Below are positions 52,391 through 59,804 of a stretch of DNA of 64,000 nt, piece by piece (within the stretch, counting starts at the first letter, position 1; each line of letters starts with the position of its first letter). The stretch covers positions 1 to 64,000 of the forward strand of contig UQUO01000003.1 in the NCBI GenBank assembly GCA_900544295.1. Reading direction: 5' to 3'. The translations under genes were made by a program, and so were the position numbers. The stretch comes from an uncultured Eubacteriales bacterium. GTDB lineage: Bacteria; Bacillota; Clostridia; Oscillospirales; Oscillospiraceae. The notes below the pieces were generated by a model that was not told where the DNA came from, did no database searches, and saw only the letters and a program-made list of their open reading frames with translations.

Positions 52391-52945
52391 TTATTCAAAG
52401 CTCACCGGCGGCTCAACGCCGGCAAAGTCCGCAAGCCTGGAAGCGGGGAACTTGTTGTAGACGCTGCGCATGAATTCAAGCACGCTGCTGTTGTAGCTGC
52501 TCTGCTCTATCATCTTGGAGGCGCCCTCGTAGTTCGTCACATAGCTTGAAAGGGCAGAGGCCTGGCTCTCGTCCAGTTCAGCCGCCTCCGCGGCTGCTTT
52601 CGCAGAGGCGAAGGCCTTGTCGAGCTCGGCGTTCGCGTCGTACATCGCGGCGATGTCACGGCTCTCGTAGGCCGTAAGCAGCGCGCTGCGTGAGACGGAA
52701 AGCTCCTCCGCAGCCGCGGCGTCCTCGCTTTCCAGTATGGTCCATAGCCCGTTCGAGGCGTCGAGCTTTTCGGAGAGCCGCGAATAGATGCTGCGCTCGC
52801 CGGGCGTGGAGGTGAAGAAGCCGTCCTCGATCTCCTGGACCTTTTCGCCGAGCATCATCTGGATGTTCATGACCATCGCAAAGCCGCAGGCTAGGATGGC
52901 TATAAGCAGCGCGGTTATCGGGTGTTTAAGCGACCTCTTGTACAT
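52391..52945 (-). CDS. LemA-like membrane protein
   Basis: 184 residues with one N-terminal helix (about 10-28, ITALLIAILACGFAMVMNI) and an alpha-helical extracellular domain rich in Ala, Ser and Glu. It contains LemA-family hallmarks in weakened form (YNKFPASRLADFAG near the C-terminus). The stop is 18 bases before the TPM gene and the start one base after the TelA stop. LemA-TPM pairs are common in bacteria; the function is not established. Confidence 0.78.
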   Translation of the reverse strand: MYKRSLKHPITALLIAILACGFAMVMNIQMMLGEKVQEIEDGFFTSTPGERSIYSRLSEKLDASNGLWTILESEDAAAAEELSVSRSALLTAYESRDIAAMYDANAELDKAFASAKAAAEAAELDESQASALSSYVTNYEGASKMIEQSSYNSSVLEFMRSVYNKFPASRLADFAGVEPPVSFE

Positions 52946-52946
52946 T

Positions 52947-54122
52947 TCAGCCTCTCAGTTCCAGCAGCTTCTGCTTCAGCTCACCCTCGATGCGGCCGAG
53001 CTCGACCTCTGCCTCGGCGCGTTTTTTGGCGCCCTCGGCCTGTATCTGGCGGACCTCTTCAAGGGTGCTGATGAGCTCCTGATTGGTCTTTTGCAGCGTC
53101 TCAATGTCCACAATGCCGCGCTCGGACTCCCTGGCGATGTCAACGCTGCCCTGGTGGAGCTTCTCGGCGTTGGCCTGGAGCAGGCGGTTCGTCATGTCGT
53201 TGACCTCGCGCTGGGCCTCCATGGCCTGCTGAGAGTGGTGGAGGGTGAGGGCAAGGGTCATCTGGCTCTTCCAAAGGGGGATGGTGTTCACGATGGAGGA
53301 GCGTATCTTTTCCGCCATGACGGAGTCGTTGTTCTGGATCATGCGGATCTGCGGGGACATCTGGACGGAGACCATGCGCGTGAGTTCAAGGTCGTGCAGC
53401 TTTTTCTCAAAGCGGCCGAGCATGTTGGCATAGTCGTTGGCGGCCTGGGCGTCCTCAGTTTTCCCGGACTCCTGTGCGACCTTCTGCAGGCGCGGCAGCT
53501 CCGTCTCGCGCAGCTCCTTGCAGCGCAGCTTGCCCGCGATGATGTACATGGTCAGCTCCTTGTGGTACTGCTGATTCATGTCATACATCTTGTCCATCAT
53601 CGCGATGTCTTTCATGAGCGTCAGCTCATGCTTCTGGAGCTGGTCGGCTATCTTGTCCACGTTGACCTCGGCCTTGTCATACTGGGCTTTCAGCGCGGCG
53701 ATGCTCTGACGCTGCTTTTTGAAGAAGCCGAGGAAGCCCTTTTTCTCCTCCTCGTCAAAGTTCATGCCCTGAAGCTCGACAACGAGGTCAGAGAGCTCCT
53801 CGCCCACCTCACCGAGGTCCTTGGTGCGCACCTTGCTGAGCGCGGCGTCGGAGAAGTCCGCAATGTTCTTTTGCGCGGCGGAACCGTAGTTGAGCACCTG
53901 CTCGGAGTTTGTTACGTCTATCTGCTTTGCAAACTCCTTGACTGCGGCCTGCTCGGCAGGGGAGAGACGTTCGAGTTCGAGTTTCTCAACGGGGACGTCT
54001 TTTTTCTCCTCAAGCACGGGGGCCTTGGGCTCATCAACACCCAGCTCGGCGGCGACGGCTGAGGCGGAGGCCGCGTTGGGGTCGAGCGTGAGGGAGGGGA
54101 TAAATTCTTTGCTCTCGTCCAT
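52947..54122 (-). CDS. Toxic anion resistance protein (TelA/KlaA family)
   Basis: 391-residue cytoplasmic, mostly alpha-helical protein. Family features are the long central coiled regions (EEEKKGFLGFFKKQRQSI, LQKHELTLMKDIAMMDKMYD, LGRFEKKLHDLELTRMVSVQ) and the C-terminal IPLWKSQMTLALTLHHSQQA block. TelA relatives are linked to tellurite, colicin and nisin/daptomycin-type envelope stress resistance, mechanism unclear. It follows xpaC by 15 bases. Confidence 0.9.
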   Translation of the reverse strand: MDESKEFIPSLTLDPNAASASAVAAELGVDEPKAPVLEEKKDVPVEKLELERLSPAEQAAVKEFAKQIDVTNSEQVLNYGSAAQKNIADFSDAALSKVRTKDLGEVGEELSDLVVELQGMNFDEEEKKGFLGFFKKQRQSIAALKAQYDKAEVNVDKIADQLQKHELTLMKDIAMMDKMYDMNQQYHKELTMYIIAGKLRCKELRETELPRLQKVAQESGKTEDAQAANDYANMLGRFEKKLHDLELTRMVSVQMSPQIRMIQNNDSVMAEKIRSSIVNTIPLWKSQMTLALTLHHSQQAMEAQREVNDMTNRLLQANAEKLHQGSVDIARESERGIVDIETLQKTNQELISTLEEVRQIQAEGAKKRAEAEVELGRIEGELKQKLLELRG

Positions 54123-54137
54123 CGTAATTGTCCTTTC

Positions 54138-54839
54138 TTATTCCGTATTGCCGGAGCGCGCCGCCTTTATTATGGTGTCCGCGCTCTCGTCGGATAGACC
54201 CTCGCGGGCCAGCATCTGGTTCATGACGCTGATGTCCGTCTCGATATCCAGCGCCTGGTTGGCAAAGAGAGAGTCGAGCTGCTTTTTGAAGGCTTCTATG
54301 GCAGTGTCGAGCATGTCCTCGATGCTCTGCATAGACTTCGAGAGATTCGTGCCCTCGATGCCCTGGTCGCTCATGCGGTCATAGGCGTTGAGCAGCTTGA
54401 TGGTGGTGGGCAGGTAATAATCGAGAAATTTGCGTATCTGCGGGACATCGGAGGGGTCGTCCACAGCGTCCTGGACTATTTTGTCCGAAATGCGCATGAG
54501 TTCATTGATGCGCCTGCGCACATCGCTGCTCTTGATGGAGGAATAGAGCCGGCCCATCTCCTTCATGGCCCGCTTGCCGTCGTCAATGATGGCCTGGACC
54601 TCGGGGCTGAGCTTGGGCTCCTCCTTTTTGACAGGTTCCGGCTCGGGCTCGGGTTTTGCGGGGCGTCTGGCGAGTATCATACCTGCGGTGTAGTAGGCGA
54701 GAACCGCAGCCGCGGCTGAAACCGCGGCACTCCCGACGAGCCCCGCGAGGGTATACATGGGTATGAAGAAGGCGCAGACTATCCATGCTGCTGCAAAGGC
54801 ATATATAGGGATAAAAGCGCCCGGTTTTTTCTTTTTCAA
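54138..54839 (-). CDS. XpaC-like membrane protein (5-bromo-4-chloroindolyl phosphate hydrolysis family)
   Basis: 233 residues. Two hydrophobic helices near the N-terminus (PIYAFAAAWIVCAFFIPMY and GSAAVSAAAAVLAYYTAG) precede a basic/Pro-Glu linker and a helical domain (YLPTTIKLLNAYDRM, SIEDMLDTAIEAFKKQLDSL). XpaC and TelA are neighbours in many Firmicutes and are thought to act together at the membrane. TTG 54839 is chosen because GGGGGAG lies five bases ahead. First gene of the four-gene operon. Confidence 0.83.
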   Translation of the reverse strand: MKKKKPGAFIPIYAFAAAWIVCAFFIPMYTLAGLVGSAAVSAAAAVLAYYTAGMILARRPAKPEPEPEPVKKEEPKLSPEVQAIIDDGKRAMKEMGRLYSSIKSSDVRRRINELMRISDKIVQDAVDDPSDVPQIRKFLDYYLPTTIKLLNAYDRMSDQGIEGTNLSKSMQSIEDMLDTAIEAFKKQLDSLFANQALDIETDISVMNQMLAREGLSDESADTIIKAARSGNTE

Positions 54840-54874
54840 ATTAGCTCCCCCAATACGCTGAACTGCGATACAAT

Positions 54875-54903
54875 ATTTTATAACCAATACCCCCGCGCGT
54901 CAA
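54875..54903 (-). promoter_or_regulatory. Promoter of the XpaC-TelA-LemA-TPM operon
   Basis: On the minus strand TTGACG (54903-54898) and TAAAAT (54880-54875) are 17 bases apart, about 35 bases ahead of the start codon. Confidence 0.75.
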
Positions 54904-54915
54904 GGGAAACCACGC

Positions 54916-55362
54916 CTAACCGGGTAAGCACTCCAAAAGCGCGCGGCAGCCGAGGACGATGTCGTCCCAGCAGGCGTCGAAGTCGCGCGTGTACCAGGGG
55001 TCTGCAACATCGCGCCTGAGCGGGGTGAGGTCCAGCAGACGCAGCAGCTTGTGTTCGGGATCGCCTCCAAAAAGGCGTTCCATGCTGCGGATGTTGGCGC
55101 TGTCCATACCTATAATGAGGTCCCAACGCTCGTAATCAGCGCGGGTAAGCTGCCTGGCCCTCTTCCCGGCGGGATCGAGTCCGTGACTGAGTAGCAGCCT
55201 CCTTACTGGCGGATAAACGGGATTGCCTATCTCCTCAGCACTGGTAGCCGCCGAAGCCACCTCCACCTCCAGCCCCTCCCGAGCCGCCATATCCCGAAAA
55301 ACAAACTCCGCCATAGGACTGCGGCAAATATTGCCGTGGCAGATGAACAAAACGCTAGTCAT
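54916..55362 (-). CDS. Low-molecular-weight protein-tyrosine phosphatase
   Basis: 148-residue phosphatase. The P-loop CHGNICRS (C-x5-R-S) is intact near the N-terminus and the general acid Asp sits in VADPWYTRDF. Such enzymes dephosphorylate tyrosine kinases of capsule synthesis or arginine phosphate (YwlE). ATG 55362 has GGAGG eight bases ahead. It lies between the XpaC operon and the methyltransferase gene on the same strand. Confidence 0.93.
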   Translation of the reverse strand: MTSVLFICHGNICRSPMAEFVFRDMAAREGLEVEVASAATSAEEIGNPVYPPVRRLLLSHGLDPAGKRARQLTRADYERWDLIIGMDSANIRSMERLFGGDPEHKLLRLLDLTPLRRDVADPWYTRDFDACWDDIVLGCRALLECLPG

Positions 55363-55391
55363 TATATCAAAGCCTCCAAATATCATTTGCG

Positions 55392-55664
55392 TTAGCGGGG
55401 CAGCTTTCCGCTGGCGCTGGTCCAGGCTGAGGCGGCTTGGGCGAAAGAGCGGTAGCCGTGCGACCTTATAAACTGTGCGGACGCCTGGTATCTCGAATAT
55501 TTATACCCCTTGCTGTAGAAACCCTGGACCGTAGGGCAGGAGTCGAAGGAGGAACAGTCGGAGCAGGTTATTTGGCCGCTCGAAAGGCAGCACTTTTTTA
55601 TAGCACACCTGGCCTTCGACAGCTCGCGTGAGCCGTCGGCGTAACCGGTCGAGCAGCCCTTGCA
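55392..55664 (-). other. In-frame extension of the methyltransferase gene past an amber codon: second half of a DUF3795-like Cys domain
   Basis: After the TAG at 55667-55665 the same frame stays open for 90 codons to TAA at 55394-55392. It begins CKGCSTGYADGSRELSKARC and continues with KKCCLSSG, CSDCSSFDSC and GYRSFAQAASAW. Together with the last residues before the stop (CCGAYCRTCRKYMV) this forms one continuous Cys-rich DUF3795-like domain. The open frame and intact Cys spacing say that it was coding until recently, or still is. Confidence 0.7.
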
Positions 55665-56411
55665 CTACACCATATATTTCCTGCATGTGCGGCAGTAGGC
55701 GCCGCAGCAGCCCAACTCAGCGGTATCCGGAGCGCCCGGGCCGACGGCTGCGGACAGGCACGGCCTTACAGCCCTCAGCGTGTGCGTCGCGCCCCAGCTT
55801 TTGAGAACCCGGACCTCGGAAAATCCAGCCTTTTCAAGACATTCCGCCTCGTGTTCCGGTGTCAGCGGAGTGTCGAAGTGGTATAGCACATCGTCCATGA
55901 TGTTCTGGGCCTTTTTCAGCCGGAGCAGCTCGGCACGGTGAGCGGTTTCCTCCTCGTTGGAAAGGGAAAAATAGTCAGTAAGTACGAATACCCCTCCAGG
56001 CTTTAGAGCTTCGCGCAGCTTCCGGTAAAGCGGGAGCTTTTCTTCTGCGGTGAAGTGATGGAGAGACTCTACGGAGACCGCCGCGTCGTAGACGGCGGAG
56101 CCGAAGGGAAGGTCAAAATATGAGCCCAGGACGGTCCGCACATCCCTGCCGGGAAACTTCTCGGCAAGCCTGTTGAGCATGCCCGGCGCAAGGTCGATAC
56201 CGGTGACGGAGGCCGTGGGATTGATCGCAAGATACTCCTCCAGCTCCAGCCCCGTGCCGCAGCCAAGGTCAAGAACAGCGCAGCCGGCACCAGAGGGCAG
56301 CTGCTCGGCGGTGAAGCGCAGAAACTCCCGCGCAGAGGCTATACAGCCCAGCTGGTGCGCGTCATATTCATCAAGGCGGCTGTCAAAGAACTTGTCCATT
56401 CGTTCAAGCAT
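55665..56411 (-). CDS. SAM-dependent methyltransferase, ending at an in-frame amber within a DUF3795-like domain
   Basis: 248 residues to the TAG. The class I methyltransferase fold is complete: motif I AVLDLGCGTGLELEEYL, acidic VTGIDLAPGML, and VSVESLHHFTAEEK followed by LKPGGVFVLTDYF. The last residues CGAYCRTCRKYMV are the first half of a Cys-rich DUF3795-like domain that continues in frame beyond the stop. TAG ends several other genes here (for example murA), so it is a normal stop. A nonsense mutation or read-through are the simplest explanations. ATG 56411 has CGGAGG six bases ahead; TACAAT preceded by TGC near 56455 may be an extended -10. Substrate unknown. Confidence 0.82.
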   Translation of the reverse strand: MLERMDKFFDSRLDEYDAHQLGCIASAREFLRFTAEQLPSGAGCAVLDLGCGTGLELEEYLAINPTASVTGIDLAPGMLNRLAEKFPGRDVRTVLGSYFDLPFGSAVYDAAVSVESLHHFTAEEKLPLYRKLREALKPGGVFVLTDYFSLSNEEETAHRAELLRLKKAQNIMDDVLYHFDTPLTPEHEAECLEKAGFSEVRVLKSWGATHTLRAVRPCLSAAVGPGAPDTAELGCCGAYCRTCRKYMV

Positions 56412-56500
56412 ACGTTACCTCCGATTCCACCCCGCAAGGGGCGCGAGGCTATTGTAGCACAAAGTGCCCGGGCTTACAGCAATGAATTTTGCGGCGGGGC

Positions 56501-56529
56501 TTTTCAAGAGGGGAGGGCTGTGCTAAAAT
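56501..56529 (+). promoter_or_regulatory. uvrB promoter
   Basis: TTTTCA (56501-56506) and TAAAAT (56524-56529) are 17 bases apart, with a TGC extended -10. I see no clear LexA box nearby. Confidence 0.6.
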
Positions 56530-56562
56530 ACGGTTTAAATAAAGTATGAAAAAGGAGTAATC

Positions 56563-58530
56563 ATGCCTGATTTTCACGTGGTCAGCAGCTATGTGCCATC
56601 CGGCGACCAGCCCGAGGCGATAGACGCCCTGGCCGATGGGCTGGAGCGCGGTATACCCGAGCAGACTCTGCTGGGCGTCACCGGCTCCGGCAAGACCTAT
56701 ACCATGGCCAAGGTCATAGAGCGCGTCCAGCGCCCGACGCTGGTGCTGGCGCATAACAAGACGCTCGCAGCCCAGCTCTGTTCGGAGTTCCGCGAGTTTT
56801 TCCCGGATAACGCCGTGGAATACTTCGTCTCCTACTACGACTACTACCAGCCCGAGGCCTATATACCCACAACGGACACCTACATTGAGAAGGACAGCTC
56901 CATAAACGACGAGATAGAGCGCCTGCGCCACTCGGCGACGTCCAGCCTGTCGGAGCGGCGGGACGTTATCGTCGTGTCCTCCGTCTCCTGCATCTACGGC
57001 CTCGGCGACCCGATAGACTATGCCAGCATGGTCATTTCCCTGCGCCCCGGCCAGCAGAAGGACAGGGACGAGCTGCTGAAAAAGCTCATCGAGATACGTT
57101 ATGAGCGCAACGATATCGCCTTCGACCGCAATATGTTCCGCGTCCGGGGCGACACCGTGGAGGTCTTCCCGGTCTATTCCTACGACAAAGCCATACGCAT
57201 AGAGTTCTTCGGGGACGAGATAGACCGCATTTCCGAGATAAACCCTGTCACCGGCACGCCCACGCGCATACTGAACCACGTCTCCATCTACCCCGCGAGC
57301 CACTATGTCACCACCAAGGAGAAGATGGCCGCCGCGGTAAAGGAGATGCGCCGCGAGTGCGACGAGCGCGTGGCGTTTTTCAAGAGCCAGGACAAGTTCC
57401 TGGAGGCCCAGCGCATAGAGCAGCGCACGAGCTTCGACATCGAGATGATACAGGAGCTGGGCTACTGCTCCGGCATCGAGAACTACAGCCGCATAATCTC
57501 GGGCCGGGAGCCGGGCAGCGCGCCCATGACGCTGCTGGACTATTTCCCGAAGGACTTCGTCCTCTTTGTGGACGAGTCGCACGTCACGCTTCCGCAGGTG
57601 CGCGCCATGTACCGGGGCGACAGGGCGCGTAAGGAGACCCTGGTGAACTACGGCTTCCGCCTGCCCTCGGCCTTCGATAACCGTCCGCTGAAGTTTGAGG
57701 AGTTCCAGCAGCGCATAGGCCAGGCGGTGTACGTCTCGGCCACGCCCGGCGAGTACGAGCGGGAGCGCTCCGGCCAAATCGCGGAGCAGATAATAAGACC
57801 CACCGGCCTGCTTGACCCGGAGATATCCGTCCGCCCCGTCGAGGGCCAGATAGACGACCTCATGGACGAGATAAAGGCCCGCATAGCCAAGGGCCAGCGC
57901 ACGCTGGTGACGACGCTGACGAAGAAAATGGCCGAGGACCTCTCCGCCTATCTCACCGCGGCGGGCATCAAGTGCCGCTATATGCACCACGATATCGGTG
58001 CGATAGAGCGCATGGAGATAATCCGCGACCTGCGCCTGGGCGAGTTCGACGTCCTCGTGGGCATAAACCTCCTGCGCGAGGGCCTGGACCTGCCCGAAGT
58101 CAGCCTTGTCGCCATTCTGGACGCGGATAAGGAGGGCTTCCTGCGCAGCGAGACGAGCCTCATCCAGACCATAGGCCGCGCGGCACGCAACGCCGAGGGC
58201 CTGGTCATCATGTACGCCGACAGCGAAACGCCCTCCATGCGCGCGGCCATCACGGAGACGGAGCGCCGCCGCAGTAAGCAGGACGCCTATAACAAGGCAC
58301 ACGGCATCGTCCCGCAGACGATAATCAAGAGCGTGCGGGATATCATAGAGATATCCTCCGAGGCCGACAAGGGTACACGCCGCCGCGACGGGCTGAAGAT
58401 GACGGAGGCCGAGCGGCGTGAGGAGATACAGAAGCTGGAGAAGAAGATGCGCGAGGCGGCGAAGATGCTCGAATTTGAGTACGCGGCCATCCTGCGCGAC
58501 CAGCTCATAAAGCTGAGGGGTGAAAAGTAA
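56563..58530 (+). CDS. uvrB: Excinuclease ABC subunit B
   Basis: 655-residue damage-recognition helicase of nucleotide excision repair. Walker A is [13 protein letters not shown] (38-50), the beta-hairpin region [20 protein letters not shown] clamps DNA, the DEAD-like box is VDESHVT, the helicase motif VI region is QTIGRAARN, and a C-terminal UVR motif ([20 protein letters not shown]) binds UvrC. AAGGAG stands eight bases ahead of the ATG. uvrA and uvrC are not adjacent, unlike in many genomes; the gene instead leads the capA-polA operon. Confidence 0.98.
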   Translation: MPDFHVVSSYVPSGDQPEAIDALADGLERGIPEQTLLGVTGSGKTYTMAKVIERVQRPTLVLAHNKTLAAQLCSEFREFFPDNAVEYFVSYYDYYQPEAYIPTTDTYIEKDSSINDEIERLRHSATSSLSERRDVIVVSSVSCIYGLGDPIDYASMVISLRPGQQKDRDELLKKLIEIRYERNDIAFDRNMFRVRGDTVEVFPVYSYDKAIRIEFFGDEIDRISEINPVTGTPTRILNHVSIYPASHYVTTKEKMAAAVKEMRRECDERVAFFKSQDKFLEAQRIEQRTSFDIEMIQELGYCSGIENYSRIISGREPGSAPMTLLDYFPKDFVLFVDESHVTLPQVRAMYRGDRARKETLVNYGFRLPSAFDNRPLKFEEFQQRIGQAVYVSATPGEYERERSGQIAEQIIRPTGLLDPEISVRPVEGQIDDLMDEIKARIAKGQRTLVTTLTKKMAEDLSAYLTAAGIKCRYMHHDIGAIERMEIIRDLRLGEFDVLVGINLLREGLDLPEVSLVAILDADKEGFLRSETSLIQTIGRAARNAEGLVIMYADSETPSMRAAITETERRRSKQDAYNKAHGIVPQTIIKSVRDIIEISSEADKGTRRRDGLKMTEAERREEIQKLEKKMREAAKMLEFEYAAILRDQLIKLRGEK

Positions 58531-59804
58531 TGAAGCGCGTCCTGACCCTCTGCCTGTGCGCGGCGCTGCTGCTGAGCCTCGCCGCCTGCGGCTCTGCCCC
58601 GGAGGTGACGCTCCCCGCGCCCGAGGGAGAGGCGGAGGCGGCGCCCACGACGGAACCCACGCCGACCCCGACCCCGGAGCCCACGCCGGAGCCGACGCCA
58701 AGCGTCGTTAAGCTCACGCTCGCGGGCGACCTAGTCATGCACACCCCGCTCCACGACGAGGCGCTGCAGCCCGACGGCAGCTACGACTACGCGCCCATCT
58801 TCGAGGACGTGGCGCACTACGTCGAGGAGGCGGACTACGCCCTGTGCTGCTTTGAGGGCGCCTTCACCGGCGACGGCAAGTGGACGGGCTATCCGCTCTT
58901 CCACGTGCCGGACGATCTGGCCTATTCGCTGAAGGAGGTCGGCTTCGACCTCATAAACATGGCCAGCAACCACGCCATGGACGCCTGGCACGAGGGCATA
59001 ATAAGGACGCTGGACGTCCTGGACGACGCGGGCCTCGACCACGTAGGGGCCTACCGCACGCAGGAGGAGCGCGACGAGGATAACGGCATCGTCGTCAAGG
59101 AGATAAATGGCGTCAGCATCGCCTTTTTGAACTTCACCTACGGCACGAACGGCATACCCGTGGACGACACGCCCTACGGCCTGAACGTCTACACGACAGA
59201 CTACATGACCTACTGCTCCAAGGTGGATTACGACATGCTGGACGCCGACATGGCCTCGGCCAGGGCGCTGGAAACGGATATCATCGCCGTCAGCGTCCAT
59301 TGGGGCGGGGAGTACGTCACAGGCGCGACGCAGTACCAGCGCGACCTGGCGGACTATTTCTTCGCCCAGGGCGCGGACCTTGTCATCGGCGGCCACCCGC
59401 ACGTCCCGGAGCCGATGGAGCTGCGCACCGTGACGGACGAGGACGGCAATGAGCGCACGGGCTTCCTCTGCTACTGCCTGGGGAACCTGCTGTCCTGCCA
59501 GACCCGCCAGTACACGGACCTCACCTGCATGGTGCAGCTGGAGCTGACGAAGGACCCCGCGACGGGGGAGACTGAGATAAGCTCCTGCGAATACATACCC
59601 ATGATAATGCTGAACATAGGCGACTTCGGCATCTCCCGCCAGACGGCGGGCTGGGGCCGGAGGCTGTGGGATATCCGCGCCGCCATAGCGGACTACGAGT
59701 CCGGCGACGACCGCGGCGGGATAATAACGCCGTATATGTACAGCACTCTACAGACCGCTTTGGAGGATTGCGAGAGCATATTTGGTTATTTGGAGATGCC
59801 CTGA
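58530..59804 (+). CDS. CapA-family lipoprotein (poly-gamma-glutamate capsule type)
   Basis: 424 residues. A lipoprotein signal (LCLCAALLLSLAAC) is followed by a Thr-Pro-Glu repeat tether (TPTPTPEPTPEPTPS), then a metallophosphatase-like CapA fold: LTLAGDLVMHTPLHDEAL, CCFEGAFTG, INMASNHAMDAW and VIGGHPHVPEPME. CapA in Bacillus helps polyglutamate export; elsewhere the fold is a surface phosphoesterase of unknown target. Its start overlaps the uvrB stop (TAATG) and its stop overlaps the polA start (TGATG), so it is embedded between two DNA repair genes in one transcript. Confidence 0.88.
   Translation: MKRVLTLCLCAALLLSLAACGSAPEVTLPAPEGEAEAAPTTEPTPTPTPEPTPEPTPSVVKLTLAGDLVMHTPLHDEALQPDGSYDYAPIFEDVAHYVEEADYALCCFEGAFTGDGKWTGYPLFHVPDDLAYSLKEVGFDLINMASNHAMDAWHEGIIRTLDVLDDAGLDHVGAYRTQEERDEDNGIVVKEINGVSIAFLNFTYGTNGIPVDDTPYGLNVYTTDYMTYCSKVDYDMLDADMASARALETDIIAVSVHWGGEYVTGATQYQRDLADYFFAQGADLVIGGHPHVPEPMELRTVTDEDGNERTGFLCYCLGNLLSCQTRQYTDLTCMVQLELTKDPATGETEISSCEYIPMIMLNIGDFGISRQTAGWGRRLWDIRAAIADYESGDDRGGIITPYMYSTLQTALEDCESIFGYLEMP

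Noticed and set aside
55665-55667. Pyrrolysine at the in-frame TAG of the methyltransferase
   Set aside because: No pyl genes are visible, the protein is not a methylamine methyltransferase, and TAG ends other genes in the window as a normal stop.
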